Of a stretch of 32,415 nucleotides of DNA, positions 1-9,104 are shown piece by piece. The notes beneath the pieces are model-generated. The model had not been told where the DNA came from, made no database searches, and saw only the letters and a list, made by a program, of their open reading frames with translations. The translations under genes were made by a program, and so were the position numbers. The stretch's first letter is position 1. Each line of letters opens with the position of its first letter. This DNA comes from Ophiothrix spiculata (taxonomy: Eukaryota; Echinodermata; Ophiuroidea; Amphilepidida; Ophiotrichidae): assembly GCA_000969725.1 (NCBI GenBank), contig JXSR01S046807.1; one strand, given 5' to 3'.

Positions 1-285
1 GCATCGCAATAAAAAAGATGTGAAAAATTAGGCCAATCAAATGGATCAAAATGGGTCAAAACGATAACACTCATATGAGACTTTGAAAGCTGACAAATAA
101 ATGTCTTTTTTCAGAGGCCTAAGGGGGCTAAATGTAACTCATTAACCAGTTTGATGGTTAGATTTTTCAAGAATACATTAGCCCTGGTTCAGGGCTGTTC
201 AATCAGTTCAATTTGTAGCATACCGTGTCGTGTATGGTCTGAGTCTCTTCGCGAACTCACCGCTAGGGCGCCTGCAGGTCACTGG

Positions 286-317
286 GAGGGGAGATCAGAG
301 TGAGGGGAGATCAGAGG
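286..317. repeat. Perfect 16-bp tandem duplication (15 of 16 identical)
   Basis: The unit gaggggagatcagag plus one base occurs twice head to tail, at 286-301 and 302-317, within the only clearly GC-rich patch of the first kilobase. It lies directly upstream of the hairpin element and belongs to the DNA that splits the 76-bp repeat. Confidence 0.85.
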
Positions 318-349
318 AACGATACTAGTTCTAGAATACATATGAGACA

Positions 350-508
350 ATATGTGGACCGCCACGGCAAAAGGGTGCAGTTGTCGGCTCGTACATGTTG
401 CTCCTTGTAGCATATCTGATGTATTCTATTTGTATGCATCAGATATGCTACAATGAGCAACATGTACGAGCCGACAACTGCACCCTTTTGCCGCGGCGGG
501 ACACATAT
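350..508. mobile_element. Foldback (hairpin) MITE, copy 1
   Basis: Two 71-nt arms (353-423 and 435-505) are inverted repeats of each other with 5 mismatches, separated by an 11-nt centre. Pairing extends outward by 3 bp on each side to 350 and 508. The outer ends read tatgtgga / acacata, compatible with a TA target-site duplication, but the duplication cannot be proven. A second diverged copy with the same arm sequence lies at 20825-20980, so this is a dispersed element and not a unique palindrome. Nearly the whole element is arm, with no coding capacity, so it must be non-autonomous. If transcribed it would form a ~70-bp dsRNA stem. The superfamily is not recognised. Confidence 0.85.
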
Positions 509-720
509 ATGGAAAATTCATAGGTCAATAAATGATCATCTATAAATAATCCTTCAAATGACAAATATGCCTCTTACCATAAACCTAAGGGGCCTCAATG
601 TAACTCATTAACTAATCTTAATGGAAAATGAAGTAGTAACAAACAAACACTTTTTTGAAGCTTAAGAGGACGAATGTAACTTATTAACCCATTTTGGTCG
701 CTTAAATTTTCCACACCGCA

Positions 721-1718
721 AATACGGATGAAATAGTGCATAACGTGAAAATGCGTGCTTTCTCGCATACATGCATAGTACTTAACTCTGAAATTCTAAT
801 GACAAAATCTCAGTTTTGTTTGCACAGGAGCAATTACAGCAATGATTTTACATAAAAAAGGGTTTTTTCTGTATATTCTATGTCTGTGTTCAATTACAGT
901 TGAATATCGGAGGAAATGACCATGTTATGTTCCGGTCATGTTTGACATGGATCGGCTGGATTTTGTTTTGGAGTTAATGTGTCCCCGTGGAGTAGTTTAA
1001 AAGCTATGTATGGAAAAGCTTAAAAGACTAAATACGTCCATTAGCTATGATCTTGTGGCCAAGATGCTAAAACAACATTTGGTTAAGATGGATGGACTAT
1101 TCTACTCATTAACTTAGATGTGATATCAATAGACAAGGTGACATGTGTCATCACCAAAATTAAGGTCTGCCAGCCATACCTGCCTCAACTTTTACCCCAA
1201 AAAATCCTTAAAATTACCTGCCAGTGAAAAACAAATAGCTATTTCTGTGGTTTACAAACACAAATTAAGAGATCACATACCTGATTTCCAAAAAAACAAA
1301 CTTCCGTTTTATAAAATCTTAATCCTTAAAAAAATTGCACCATATGGGTTACAAAACGCAGCACCATTTATCATTAATGAATAATACTGAAACATAAATG
1401 ACTATTCATAACATTGAGTCTTTTAAAACATTTTCAAAAACAACTAAAAATGAAGTGGACTGCAAAATGGCTTCGACATGCTGTCAACTTTACTCATTTC
1501 TACACCATCATAATATTCAAATGTATCAGATGACAGGACGAAACTTCGTAATCCTGTCAAAAAAAAATCGTAATCTGCGTGCTCATCTTCGGTATGACAA
1601 CCTCCCACACCCATTATGCGACTCGTCTAATGAAAGAAACGCAACAGGGTGTAGGATTACATCCCCTAAAGACCTCAACATGCCAGTTTTTTTGGACCCG
1701 ATTTAAAATAGATAGACC
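721..1718. other. AT-rich non-coding DNA, no feature recognised
   Basis: Apart from the weak repeat relative near 1014, this is ordinary AT-rich sequence. Open frames of 79 and 102 codons (1145-1384 and 1398-1706, plus strand) have no recognisable motif, are rich in K/N/I/F codons as expected from base composition, and show no convincing splice context. Confidence 0.5.
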
Positions 1719-2031
1719 CCGGGAAGGGGGTACTCAAGTTTGATCTGGGTAGGGATGCAAGTTCCATCATTTTCAAAAGAGTACCCTAAAAAAACAAAGA
1801 TAAGAGACAAATTGCCAAAAATCAGAATCTGTTTTGTCCGGTTTTCCTTTATAGTTTGTATTTGTTAAGATGTTGCAAAATTATGTCCTTAATAACACAA
1901 TTTGGAGTAAATTTAAAAGAAATGTAAAGACTTATTCAAATATCAAATATGAAATAGGACTTTTAATATTTCAAAAAGGCTGGTAAAAATACCCATACCC
2001 ACCATTATACAAAGTGTTCCCCAACCTCTGG
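1719..2031. mobile_element. Possible hAT-like non-autonomous element or fragment (G-tract end)
   Basis: The left edge, ccgggaagggggtactcaag, resembles the G-run plus 'tactc/cactc' terminus of the better-preserved element at 7967-8337. The proposed right edge, when complemented, reads ccagaggttggggaacac and could be a decayed matching terminus, giving a ~313-bp unit. No clear target-site duplication is visible (taaaatag on the left and taaatagg on the right are only suggestive). It could equally be a truncated left end. Confidence 0.35.
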
Positions 2032-2944
2032 TAAATAGGGCAGACCCATTTGGTATAATTACAACTTAGCTACATAAGATAACAGATGGGTCCACTAATC
2101 ACGGGGCAGATGGAAACAACGGCCGCGAGATTTGTTCTTATTCTTTTTGTTAATGATATGTAAATAATCACCGTGGTTTGCCCCAGTGTCACACTTGAGA
2201 TTGTCAACATTAAGGCGAAAAAAACTTGATGTATTATACTCGTTTACAAAAGCCATTGAATCATATATATGGCTAGTTAGCCTTAGGGTGTAGGCTGGGT
2301 CAAAGTCTTGTTTGACCAAGACTGGTATATGGCCAAAGGTGGCGATACATAGCAGTAACTGTAACACAACCCTATTGTCTTTTTTTAACAATCTCGTGAG
2401 AAATTATCTAATAGCCATCCAATTTTTATACAGATATGTTGATAAAAAGCATTTAAAGGCTCCTATTTGAAGAAAGTTATGAATAAACACAAAAAGTATG
2501 TGGATTTTGCTTTAAAATCAGAAAAAAAAATCTTGATTACAAATGACTGAGTAATATTGCTATGCATTTTGCGCAATCCCTGACCTAGCTTGTCCCGAGT
2601 CTAATTAGTCTTCATTTACATTCCGTAAACTGCTAATCATGAACAAACTTGTACTTACAAATTACCAAAACCACTATTCTTTGCAATAGAACAACGAGGG
2701 AGAAAGCAAGCGTAATATATAAGTGTGAATGAATAAGAATATAAGCACGGTGGTCGCATCGGAGCAAACGCTCGTTTGTTGTCTGTGTTGGGTGGTTTTA
2801 ATTTCTAGGGATGCTTAATTAACAGTGCAGGCTGTTTTTTACACTTATCTGAATCTAACCCATGTACATAATCAGTGCACAATGTCAATCAGGGCATACA
2901 TATGCGATTGTCCTCGCTATGACCTCACAAATGGTGCACGATCT
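2032..2944. other. AT-rich non-coding DNA
   Basis: Nothing assignable. A minus-strand 98-codon open frame (2095-2391) has no recognised domain. A slightly more mixed-composition patch lies at 2690-2800. Confidence 0.45.
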
Positions 2945-2958
2945 GGGGGGGGGGCGGG
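2945..2958 (+). repeat. G-tract (ten G, then C, then three G)
   Basis: An isolated run of ten G at 2945-2954 is followed by cggg. Similar G-runs in this window mark hAT-like element ends (7969-7980), so this may be a relic terminus, but no partner end or flanking duplication is visible. The run is also a likely site of sequencing or assembly length error. Confidence 0.5.
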
Positions 2959-3981
2959 CTTGCATTCTAAGGTAAATATCATGCTCGTAAATAAAACATG
3001 TGAAAGGGTGATTGATGTTTCATGAAGAGGGTGTTAAAAATGTTTTTCGGCTATTTATAAAAAATTAGACATAGGAACATTTTTACTTTACTATACATAT
3101 GCAATTTTGATATCCTATCGTTGAGTAGGGTTTGATTTATTGCTAAATTTGAGAAATAAAATTGGTACAAAAAAGTCAAATCCTTGTTTATGGTGACTTT
3201 TTGAGTTGACCTAAAATCCTGATTTAGGGTTAATTGTGCAATATCCACCTCAAGTACAAGTGGCCCCACGGGGGCAATCTCAACCCAGTATTTAAGCAAA
3301 TTGCTTTTTATCTAACATGCTCATTTCAATTTTATCTAATCTTGCTTCTTTTATTCTTTCTATCGGCAGAGTTTAATTTGTATCTTATGAAGCGTAAACA
3401 GAAAAGGAAATCGGTATTGCTGGGATTAGTATATCTGTGCGGTGGCAGTAATTACATTTGCCATGATTGGACATGAATTTGTTCCTTTTAATATTTAGTT
3501 AACCACATGAAAGCTTAATGATGATTGGCTGCATATCTTTAAAAACTTAACTTAGCCATTGTTTAAACCAATAAAAATAAGCATGAGAACTATTTGTCAT
3601 TTGAACTAACATTATTTATAAGATCTGATGTGATTGGTCAATGAAATTAATGTAAAACATTATAATCCAATCAGATTTGGTAGTATATGATTGCAGAGCT
3701 CAATGGGTTAATAGAGCTTTCTTCATTGAGTGGAATTCGTCCTTTTAAATCTTTGTTCGCAAGTCCGTACTCAATTAATATGTTGTCAAGTGTGAATAAG
3801 AGTCGTATTAATTCATAAATGATCACATGATTGGAAAATATTACCTCGAAGGAGAAGTAATTATGGTTTGTGATTTAAATCAGAATTGACGATTTGTGAT
3901 TTGAAAGAAAGGTATATGTTTAGATTGTAATTGCTGAGAAAAGACTTTCAACTTCATGATATGTTGAGATTTGCTAAATTA
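2959..3981. other. AT-rich non-coding DNA with several CCAAT/ATTGG motifs
   Basis: No gene is seen. A small GC stem (gcccc-acg-ggggc, 3263-3275) stands out. Between 3500 and 3690 there are repeated ATTGG/CCAAT pentamers with a weak inverted relationship (aagatctgatgtgattgg against ccaatcagatttgg). They could be a decayed element or chance. Confidence 0.4.
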
Positions 3982-4001
3982 TCACATGCTTGGGCATGTG
4001 T
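3982..4001. promoter_or_regulatory. p53-family-like palindrome (CATG-N6-CATG)
   Basis: CACATGC (3983-3989) and GCATGTG (3994-4000) form a perfect 7-bp inverted repeat with a 4-nt centre. Read as two decamers, it keeps both CATG cores at the spacing of a p53-family response element (RRRCWWGYYY twice, no spacer) with three mismatches in 20 positions, all at outer bases. This is a motif resemblance only. Confidence 0.3.
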
Positions 4002-4537
4002 TTGCAAAACAAAAGTAATTATGACTTGCAATTTCGACCATAATTATTATTTTCACCATTTTTTTCAAAATAAATAGCAGGTTTGTATCCCAATGTCCTC
4101 TTTGAAATAAACACTCACATGAGAAGAGTAATGATATCTTGTTAAATTTCACCATTTCTCATTCTTTCTCATACAAGTAACTTTTTTGTATCTCTCTGAG
4201 ATGAAAAGCAACAGCTACAAAGAAATCCATGCTTCTTCTTACTCAAATGTTTTGTCTCAGTAACGACTTCTGTGTTTTCCATTGCCTCTCGGTAACAACC
4301 TAACTAGGCCTGTCATATGCTTTCAAAGTTTTAACAAGCAAAGCAACAGTTTCTAAATTTGTTTTTTATCTTTAATGTGACAAGAAAACGGTTTTGTGAC
4401 AAAAAGTGCACTTTTCATTCACGACTTTTGTGTGTCTTGTATACTGCCTTTTGGGAAAGATTCCAGTACAATTATCACGTCTGTTGACAATGTGAAAGCT
4501 AATGGTTAGGAGGGGATGTAGCAAACAGGAGAAGATC
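4002..4537. other. AT-rich non-coding DNA
   Basis: No gene or repeat is recognised. A small local echo of 'tgtgacaagaaaacggttt / tgtgacaaaaagtgc' occurs at 4377-4411. Confidence 0.4.
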
Positions 4538-4561
4538 GCCCCAGAATCGTGGTCTCGGGGC
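4538..4561. other. Small GC-rich stem-loop
   Basis: gcccc-aga (4538-4545) can pair with tct-c-ggggc (4553-4561), leaving one bulged C. It is unusual only because the surroundings are AT-rich. No role is assigned. Confidence 0.35.
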
Positions 4562-4750
4562 TAGGATGGAAAAATCGTAAATCACAGTTTGCAGGCAAGT
4601 GACTTCTTTTGAAACATTTCTGTGATGTAGCGTTACGTTTTTGTTCTATGTCGGTGTTATTTTATTCATGGGAAGCACTTCTCATTCATGGCGCGCTAAG
4701 CTTTGTCAGCATCAGTCAGGGTGTATGGGTTATCTAAACCACCATGTCCT

Positions 4751-4850
4751 GGAGGTAGGGTAGAATGGGGTAGGGGGACTTATATGGTAGGGTAGTGTGG
4801 GGATACAAGGAACTCACACAATAGGGTAGTTTGGAGGCAGGAGATGCACA
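4751..4850 (+). repeat. G-rich minisatellite, three units of 32-34 bp starting TAGGGTAG
   Basis: TAGGGTAG occurs at 4756-4763, 4788-4795 and 4822-4829 (steps of 32 and 34 bp), followed in each unit by a second G-rich run. G-runs at 4758-4760, 4767-4770, 4773-4777, 4790-4792 and 4799-4802 could support a long-looped G-quadruplex. The period is close to that of the internal repeats of the element at 7967-8337, which also begin 'TAGGGT', but the rest of the unit is not clearly homologous. Confidence 0.6.
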
Positions 4851-5065
4851 TCAACCAAATGAACAATTTTTCATACTGTACAGAACATTGAATGATCTCT
4901 TCAATTTCAATCAAACCCAATTTCAGATTAGACAAAAAACATTTTTTTTTAAACTTCACATCCAAACCTCTATTCATTTGAAAACAATTAATGCATTATA
5001 TTTTACTCACACAAATTCAGACGCATGTATTTAACTTAATTACTACAAAATTAGTAGATTCATTT

Positions 5066-5093
5066 ACTGTAAAACAATTCATTGTTTTACAGT
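5066..5093. other. Perfect 13-bp palindrome with 2-nt centre
   Basis: actgtaaaacaat (5066-5078) and attgttttacagt (5081-5093) are exact reverse complements around a 2-nt centre (tc). The arms are too short for a microRNA precursor. It could extrude as a cruciform or be a symmetric protein-binding site. Confidence 0.9.
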
Positions 5094-5609
5094 TCATTCA
5101 AGATACTTCCAAAGGTGCATTGTGTCCAATCAAACCAATTAAAATAATCCTTACCATCCCCACCATCTCACCCTCTGGTTTCTTATGCAATTACAGAATG
5201 TCCAATTCTCCTAACAGGGATTGGAAAACTGATTTAAGTGATGCACAATGTGAACATAGCAAAGACTATAAAATGCGCAAATGCGCTAATCAAGCTGATG
5301 TCGCCATCAGCACTAGGACAATGAATGAGAGGCCTAACGTGATCCGCACTGCCAAAAGACCCACAAGGTGGGGTTGTAACGCACATCTTAACTTTCACGC
5401 AATCTGAAATGACTGCCAAAACACAAGAGAGATGAAACACCCAGACTTAAGTCATGCCGTTAGCATCCTCTTCACGTGGCCTCTATTCAAGTGATGTTCT
5501 GGTTTGATATTTTTTCTCTCTTCTCTCTCTCCGTTGTCATCTATCGTCTTTGCTTTAATTATAAATCCCTCGCCACGAGCATTTCACATACAGTAAAGCT
5601 GTTGGCATT
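5094..5609. other. Mixed-composition block, possible regulatory DNA
   Basis: From about 5200 the sequence becomes less AT-rich and contains more CpG, then a pyrimidine tract (5510-5532) and ttataaatccctcgccacg. Open frames occur on both strands here (4991-5407 plus, 138 codons; 5234-5440 minus, 68 codons), but neither shows a recognised domain. The plus-strand frame runs straight through the palindrome at 5066-5093, which argues against a real exon. Confidence 0.3.
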
Positions 5610-6559
5610 TGTTTGCCGTAATTGCAACAAATCTGGTGTTAAGTGATCCTTCTTTTCTGCGCGTTGGATTTCTGCATCTATCTGATTCTGTATGTCTGTC
5701 AAGCTGTCCATCCAACTGCCAGTCAAAATGTTTTGCCAACTCTAGAAATCGTCACATGCATCACTTCTTGTTACAAAACATTAACAACTTTCCTTTGCAT
5801 TCCTAGATTTTGTTAGAGACTTTATCGAAGACTTCGGTTCTTGTTTGAAACCATTGATGTGACTTCTCAGAAAATATTGCAAAGGTTGAAAAAAAACCAG
5901 TTCTAGAAATATTTTGGTTGTCTGAATGCTTCCCCTTACAAGGTATAAAACTATGGAAACATAATGTGATAATCCAAAATGTTACGAGGAAGATTCTTTG
6001 TATCATGAACCTTTAATCAAAACATTTAATTTTTTATTTTCTCAAATGTTTTCCGTTATTTCCCACATTTTCAACCTTCAGGGATAGATCTGCTTCCTCC
6101 CCTGCATGTTACATCATTTGTCATTTTTAATTGAACAAAAACAACTTTTTTCACAATTTTAAATAAATAATCATTTAAATAATGAAATATTGCAACAAAA
6201 TAAACCTTAACCACCTTTTCGTGTAAAAATTATCCTCGCTGTCATTTGTCCACCACTTCTTATTAAACAAAAAAAACTCCTAGTGGCAATACAACCCTTG
6301 ACAAAAATCTTTTGAATAACGCCAAACTTTACATTACTGAAACCCAAAGCGACTTTTTCACAAGCCTCGGATTTCAGATTACTCAATACCACCATCCCAC
6401 CTCTTATCTTAATCTTTACGGAACTACTACTTAATCTCATAAAAAGCTTTTTCTGTGAACCAATTCTGATTAGTCCAAAATATGAGTTTTATGATCATGA
6501 GGCCACAGGGCATAAAAGCAACACTCCAATCAGTATTCCAGAAAAATAAAAAAAAAAAG
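5610..6559. other. AT-rich non-coding DNA
   Basis: No gene is recognised. Three 65-77-codon open frames lack any motif. A poly-A stretch occurs at 6546-6558. Confidence 0.45.
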
Positions 6560-6800
6560 CTGGGCAGGGACTCGACGGTTTACATCAATATCGCAAATCG
6601 ACCAGTCATAGTATCAGATAAGTAATATGATCCGGACCGTGGCAGGCGAATATAACAGAGTGCTCTTACGGTAGTTCGATATTTATATGTACGATATAAT
6701 TCTAGATTGCATTGTCCTGATAATTCTCTCTGGGACCTCTAAATGGATGACCATGCTTCATAATTATCTAGGAAAGGAGTAATTAAGTCCAGGCAGTGCA
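6560..6800. promoter_or_regulatory. Candidate cis-regulatory block (CpG-containing, mixed composition)
   Basis: Between AT-rich flanks this segment has several CpGs (gactcgacgg, tatcgcaaatcgacc, tccggaccgtgg, cttacggtagttcgat) and ends with a TAATTA-type core near 6780. No open frame explains it. The call rests on texture alone. Confidence 0.25.
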
Positions 6801-7066
6801 TTGTCTCTCCGGCAAATCATCAATTTGATAAATTTGATGAATAAATGCCACTTGAGAACAAAAAATGATGATAAAAATGGAGTTTGCACTGATTACAAAG
6901 TCCACTGAGAATTGACTACTAAAAAAAGAAAAAAATATCTTGATTTCAACAAACTGCTATACAAACGTGAAATAAATGATTAATACGAAGTGATACAGTC
7001 CTAGTCACGTCTTTTTAACTCAAACACTATCCCTGCTAATTGTTAGTCAAATACAATGATATTGGA

Positions 7067-7150
7067 CATAAGGCAAGGTTACTGCAACTCTTTTGTAGCT
7101 GCTTTGCCATAAGGTGAAGATACTGTCATTCTTTTGTTACCAAGACTCGC
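7067..7150. repeat. 41-bp tandem duplication
   Basis: cataaggcaaggttactgca (from 7067) is echoed by cataaggtgaagatactgtc (from 7108), and both copies continue with 'ctcttttgt'. Divergence is about 20-25% by eye, so the duplication is old. Confidence 0.7.
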
Positions 7151-7169
7151 TCACACACAAAATAATACA

Positions 7170-7958
7170 GAGTGATACTGCAGTCCGTTTTTAGCTTGTT
7201 CAAGTGTACACAAATGCTTATAAAATTAATGAGTATCGCCGCGCTTGCTTGTTACATCTCCGCGGAACACAAATCGAAGAATTAACGCCGAGTGAAATCA
7301 GAGATGGTTGTTTTTATGAGAGAACAAAACCCATGCATTAGTTCTGCAGAACTGAACCTCTGTGGACTAACCTAACACTCAGAGATAAAATTATCCCACA
7401 AATCCTTTGTGTCCACGTTTCCATGGTGATTTCTACATTGAAATTGCTTGTTTGACACTTTAAAACTCCCCCTTCTCTCTATCTTTCCTAACTTTCATCA
7501 CTTCTCTTAGTCACAAAATGCAAAATTAATAAATAACACCTGGACGACTATGGAGATGGGAAAAAGAGACTACGCTTACGGGCATTCATCAGACCCGTGT
7601 TATTAATTGCAGTCTGCATATATCAACCTAAATAAAGCACATTTCGCTTTGCAAGCCCTAAAACGAATCACATAGACCGTGTTAATGTAACAGCATCTCT
7701 CCGACTAATTAACACCCATCTTCTTTATATGCTTTAGATGACACATTCGGTGCTCAACCTTTAAACTTCACACACCCTGAGCCGTGGAGATAATAATATC
7801 CACTGCTAGTATCTTTTTACGGCATCGTCCCAACATAGTATCCGCTTTTTAATACATCATCAGTAATACTGTATTAATGTCACATACTCGCTTCACATTG
7901 ATACTTCAATTCGCCGGTATTCACTTTATTCCGATTTCAGGATGCAAATTTGGCAGGC
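7170..7958. promoter_or_regulatory. Candidate cis-regulatory cluster with homeodomain-type cores
   Basis: This is a long stretch of mixed composition with CpG (tatcgccgcgcttgc, tctccgcggaac) and multiple TAAT cores (gtgttattaattgcag near 7598, gactaattaacaccc near 7703), plus an X-box-like palindrome at 7417-7430. The 11-nt palindrome cagtaatactg lies at 7861-7871. A small hAT-like element has inserted at its right edge (7967-8337), and similar texture resumes on the other side, suggesting the insertion split one block. Confidence 0.35.
7417..7430. promoter_or_regulatory. RFX X-box-like motif
   Basis: GTTTCC-AT-GGTGAT fits the RFX palindrome GTNNCC-AT-RGNAAC except at the end of the right half (GGTGAT for GGNAAC). 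It is one of five such motifs in the window. Confidence 0.3.
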
Positions 7959-8345
7959 CATGTATCCCTGGGGGGGGGGGCACTCGAAAAATTGTTGGTA
8001 GGTATGTGAGATCCGCGATATCCAACATAGGGTCTTGCGGAACGGATTTTTGGTCAAAAATAGGGTCTATGGAACTGATTTTTTCCCGAATTGAGGTTTA
8101 AAGAACTGCCTTTTTCCAATAAAAATACTGCTGGAAAAAAGCTGGAAATCGCTCAAAATTAGCTTGAAAACATAGTAAAACACATTTTTGGGTCCGATTT
8201 TCTTTGAAAATCGGGTCTTCAGAACTGAAGTTATATTGAAAAGAGCATCTTGGGGAGCGAAAGAGAAGGCTTAAAAAGGGGGTTTTGAGGGCGGCACATA
8301 CCCGTACCTTCCTTCAATGTAAGTAGCCCCCCCTGGGCATGTATC
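7959..8345. mobile_element. 371-bp hAT-like MITE with 8-bp target-site duplication
   Basis: The octamer catgtatc occurs immediately outside both ends (7959-7966 and 8338-8345). The element between (7967-8337) begins cctgggggggggg followed by cactc and ends, on the complementary strand, cccagggggggctactt, giving short G-tract terminal inverted repeats. An 8-bp duplication and CAGGGG-type ends are typical of the hAT superfamily. Inside, from 8028, a 32-33-bp unit (tagggtct-N-ggaactgattttt) repeats about three times (8028, 8061, 8093) and recurs once near 8211 as tcgggtcttcagaactgaag. There is no transposase, so it is non-autonomous. A 74-codon open frame crossing its left end is an artefact. 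Confidence 0.8.
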
Positions 8346-8836
8346 GGTGCAATTTTAATGTCTCTCTGTACGATTGATTGGAGGAAGTAGCTAACCGATC
8401 CGAGACCACGGGCAAGCCGATGTCTTGAGGAGTGAGAGAGGCATTGACATTAACAGTGAGGAAGTTGTGGACTAATTGCTACACTACCGATGCAAACCCC
8501 CAGGCAATGCCTTGCATTTGAAATCTAAACTTGCATATGGATGCAAGCTTACAAATGTTAAGCTTAACAAAAATTCTCAGTCCAAGGATATAAAATCTGT
8601 GCAAATGTGTACCTTAAGAGCTGCTCTACCAAATTTAATGTGAATTGATTTAAAAAAAAAACAAAAAAACAGAGGACTTCACATTTTACAAATATTTTGG
8701 TCATGTCATAATGTCTTTTGTGTTAGTCAAGATACAAATCTCTTTAGGTCAAGAATAGTTGAAATCTGCACAAGTATGTACCATAAGGACCACACATAAC
8801 CAATAAGATCTATTGAAAAAAAATGGGGTGTCGCCA
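8346..8836. other. Continuation of the split block, then AT-rich DNA
   Basis: 8346-8480 has the same mixed composition as the DNA left of the MITE (accgatccgagaccacgggc). The remainder is AT-rich with a poly-A run near 8651 and no recognised gene. Confidence 0.35.
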
Positions 8837-9031
8837 CATGGTCCAAACCCATTTGGTCCAATGATCTGTTAGTCCAATTGTCTCTTTGTCCAAAACCCAG
8901 GAAGTCCATAACCAATTAGTCCAGTTAGTTGTTAGTCTAATAGCCTGGTGGTCCAAAACCAATTTAGCCCATCACCACTTGGTCCAATAATATTTGAAAA
9001 ACCATTTGGTCCTATGTCATTTAGTCCAATA
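8837..9031. repeat. Degenerate 15-16-bp periodic repeat, core TTRGTCCAA
   Basis: The tetramer GTCC (once GTCT, once GCCC) recurs at 8841, 8856, 8872, 8889, 8904, 8919, 8935, 8951, 8967, 8982, 9009 and 9024. All steps are 15-17 bp except one of 27. Most copies sit in TTRGTCCAAT or TGGTCCAAA. Between the cores the sequence varies freely, so this is a very degenerate minisatellite whose core is kept while the spacing stays regular. Similar 'ttagtccaat' arrays are, from memory, widespread in marine invertebrate genomes. Confidence 0.8.
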
Positions 9032-9104
9032 TTATGCATCATGTTGTAGTCTATTTCTGCATCTTGGTAAATAAAAAACCCTAGCTTGTCCTGGAATAAT
9101 AACA

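Larger units (their letters stand above)
100..720. repeat. Degenerate ~76-bp repeat, 3-4 copies, interrupted by an insertion
   Basis: A core of the form 'aatgtaactcattaac', preceded by an 'aggggcct/aagggggct' or 'cttaagagga' block, occurs at 135-146, 601-612 and 677-688. A much weaker relative ('aaaagcttaaaagactaaat') sits near 1014-1033. The last two strong copies are 76 bp apart, while the first and second are 466 bp apart. The extra ~390 bp contains a GC-richer segment (190-330) and the long hairpin element at 350-508. The simplest reading is a short tandem repeat into which other DNA was inserted. No coding potential is seen. Confidence 0.6.

Noticed and set aside
324-336. actagttctaga together with a nearby cctgcagg looks like a cloning-vector polylinker.
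   Set aside because: The same tagaactagta string, inverted, occurs in the centre of the second hairpin element at 20897-20909, and no further vector sequence follows, so it is native repeat DNA.
3600-3680. Inverted 'gatctgatgtgattgg / ccaatcagat' as terminal repeats of a small transposon.
   Set aside because: The match is short and gapped, no target duplication is seen, and no second copy is found in the window.
4756-4829. TAGGGTAG units as telomere-like sequence.
   Set aside because: Only three octamers 32-34 bp apart; no tandem TTAGGG array.
4991-5407. The longest open frame in the window (138 codons, plus strand).
   Set aside because: No recognised domain, composition-driven residues, passes through a perfect 28-bp palindrome, and an opposite-strand frame overlaps it. 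The length is compatible with chance in 32 kb.
7877-8101. A 74-codon open frame.
   Set aside because: It runs across the left terminus and internal repeats of the MITE at 7967-8337, so it is an artefact.
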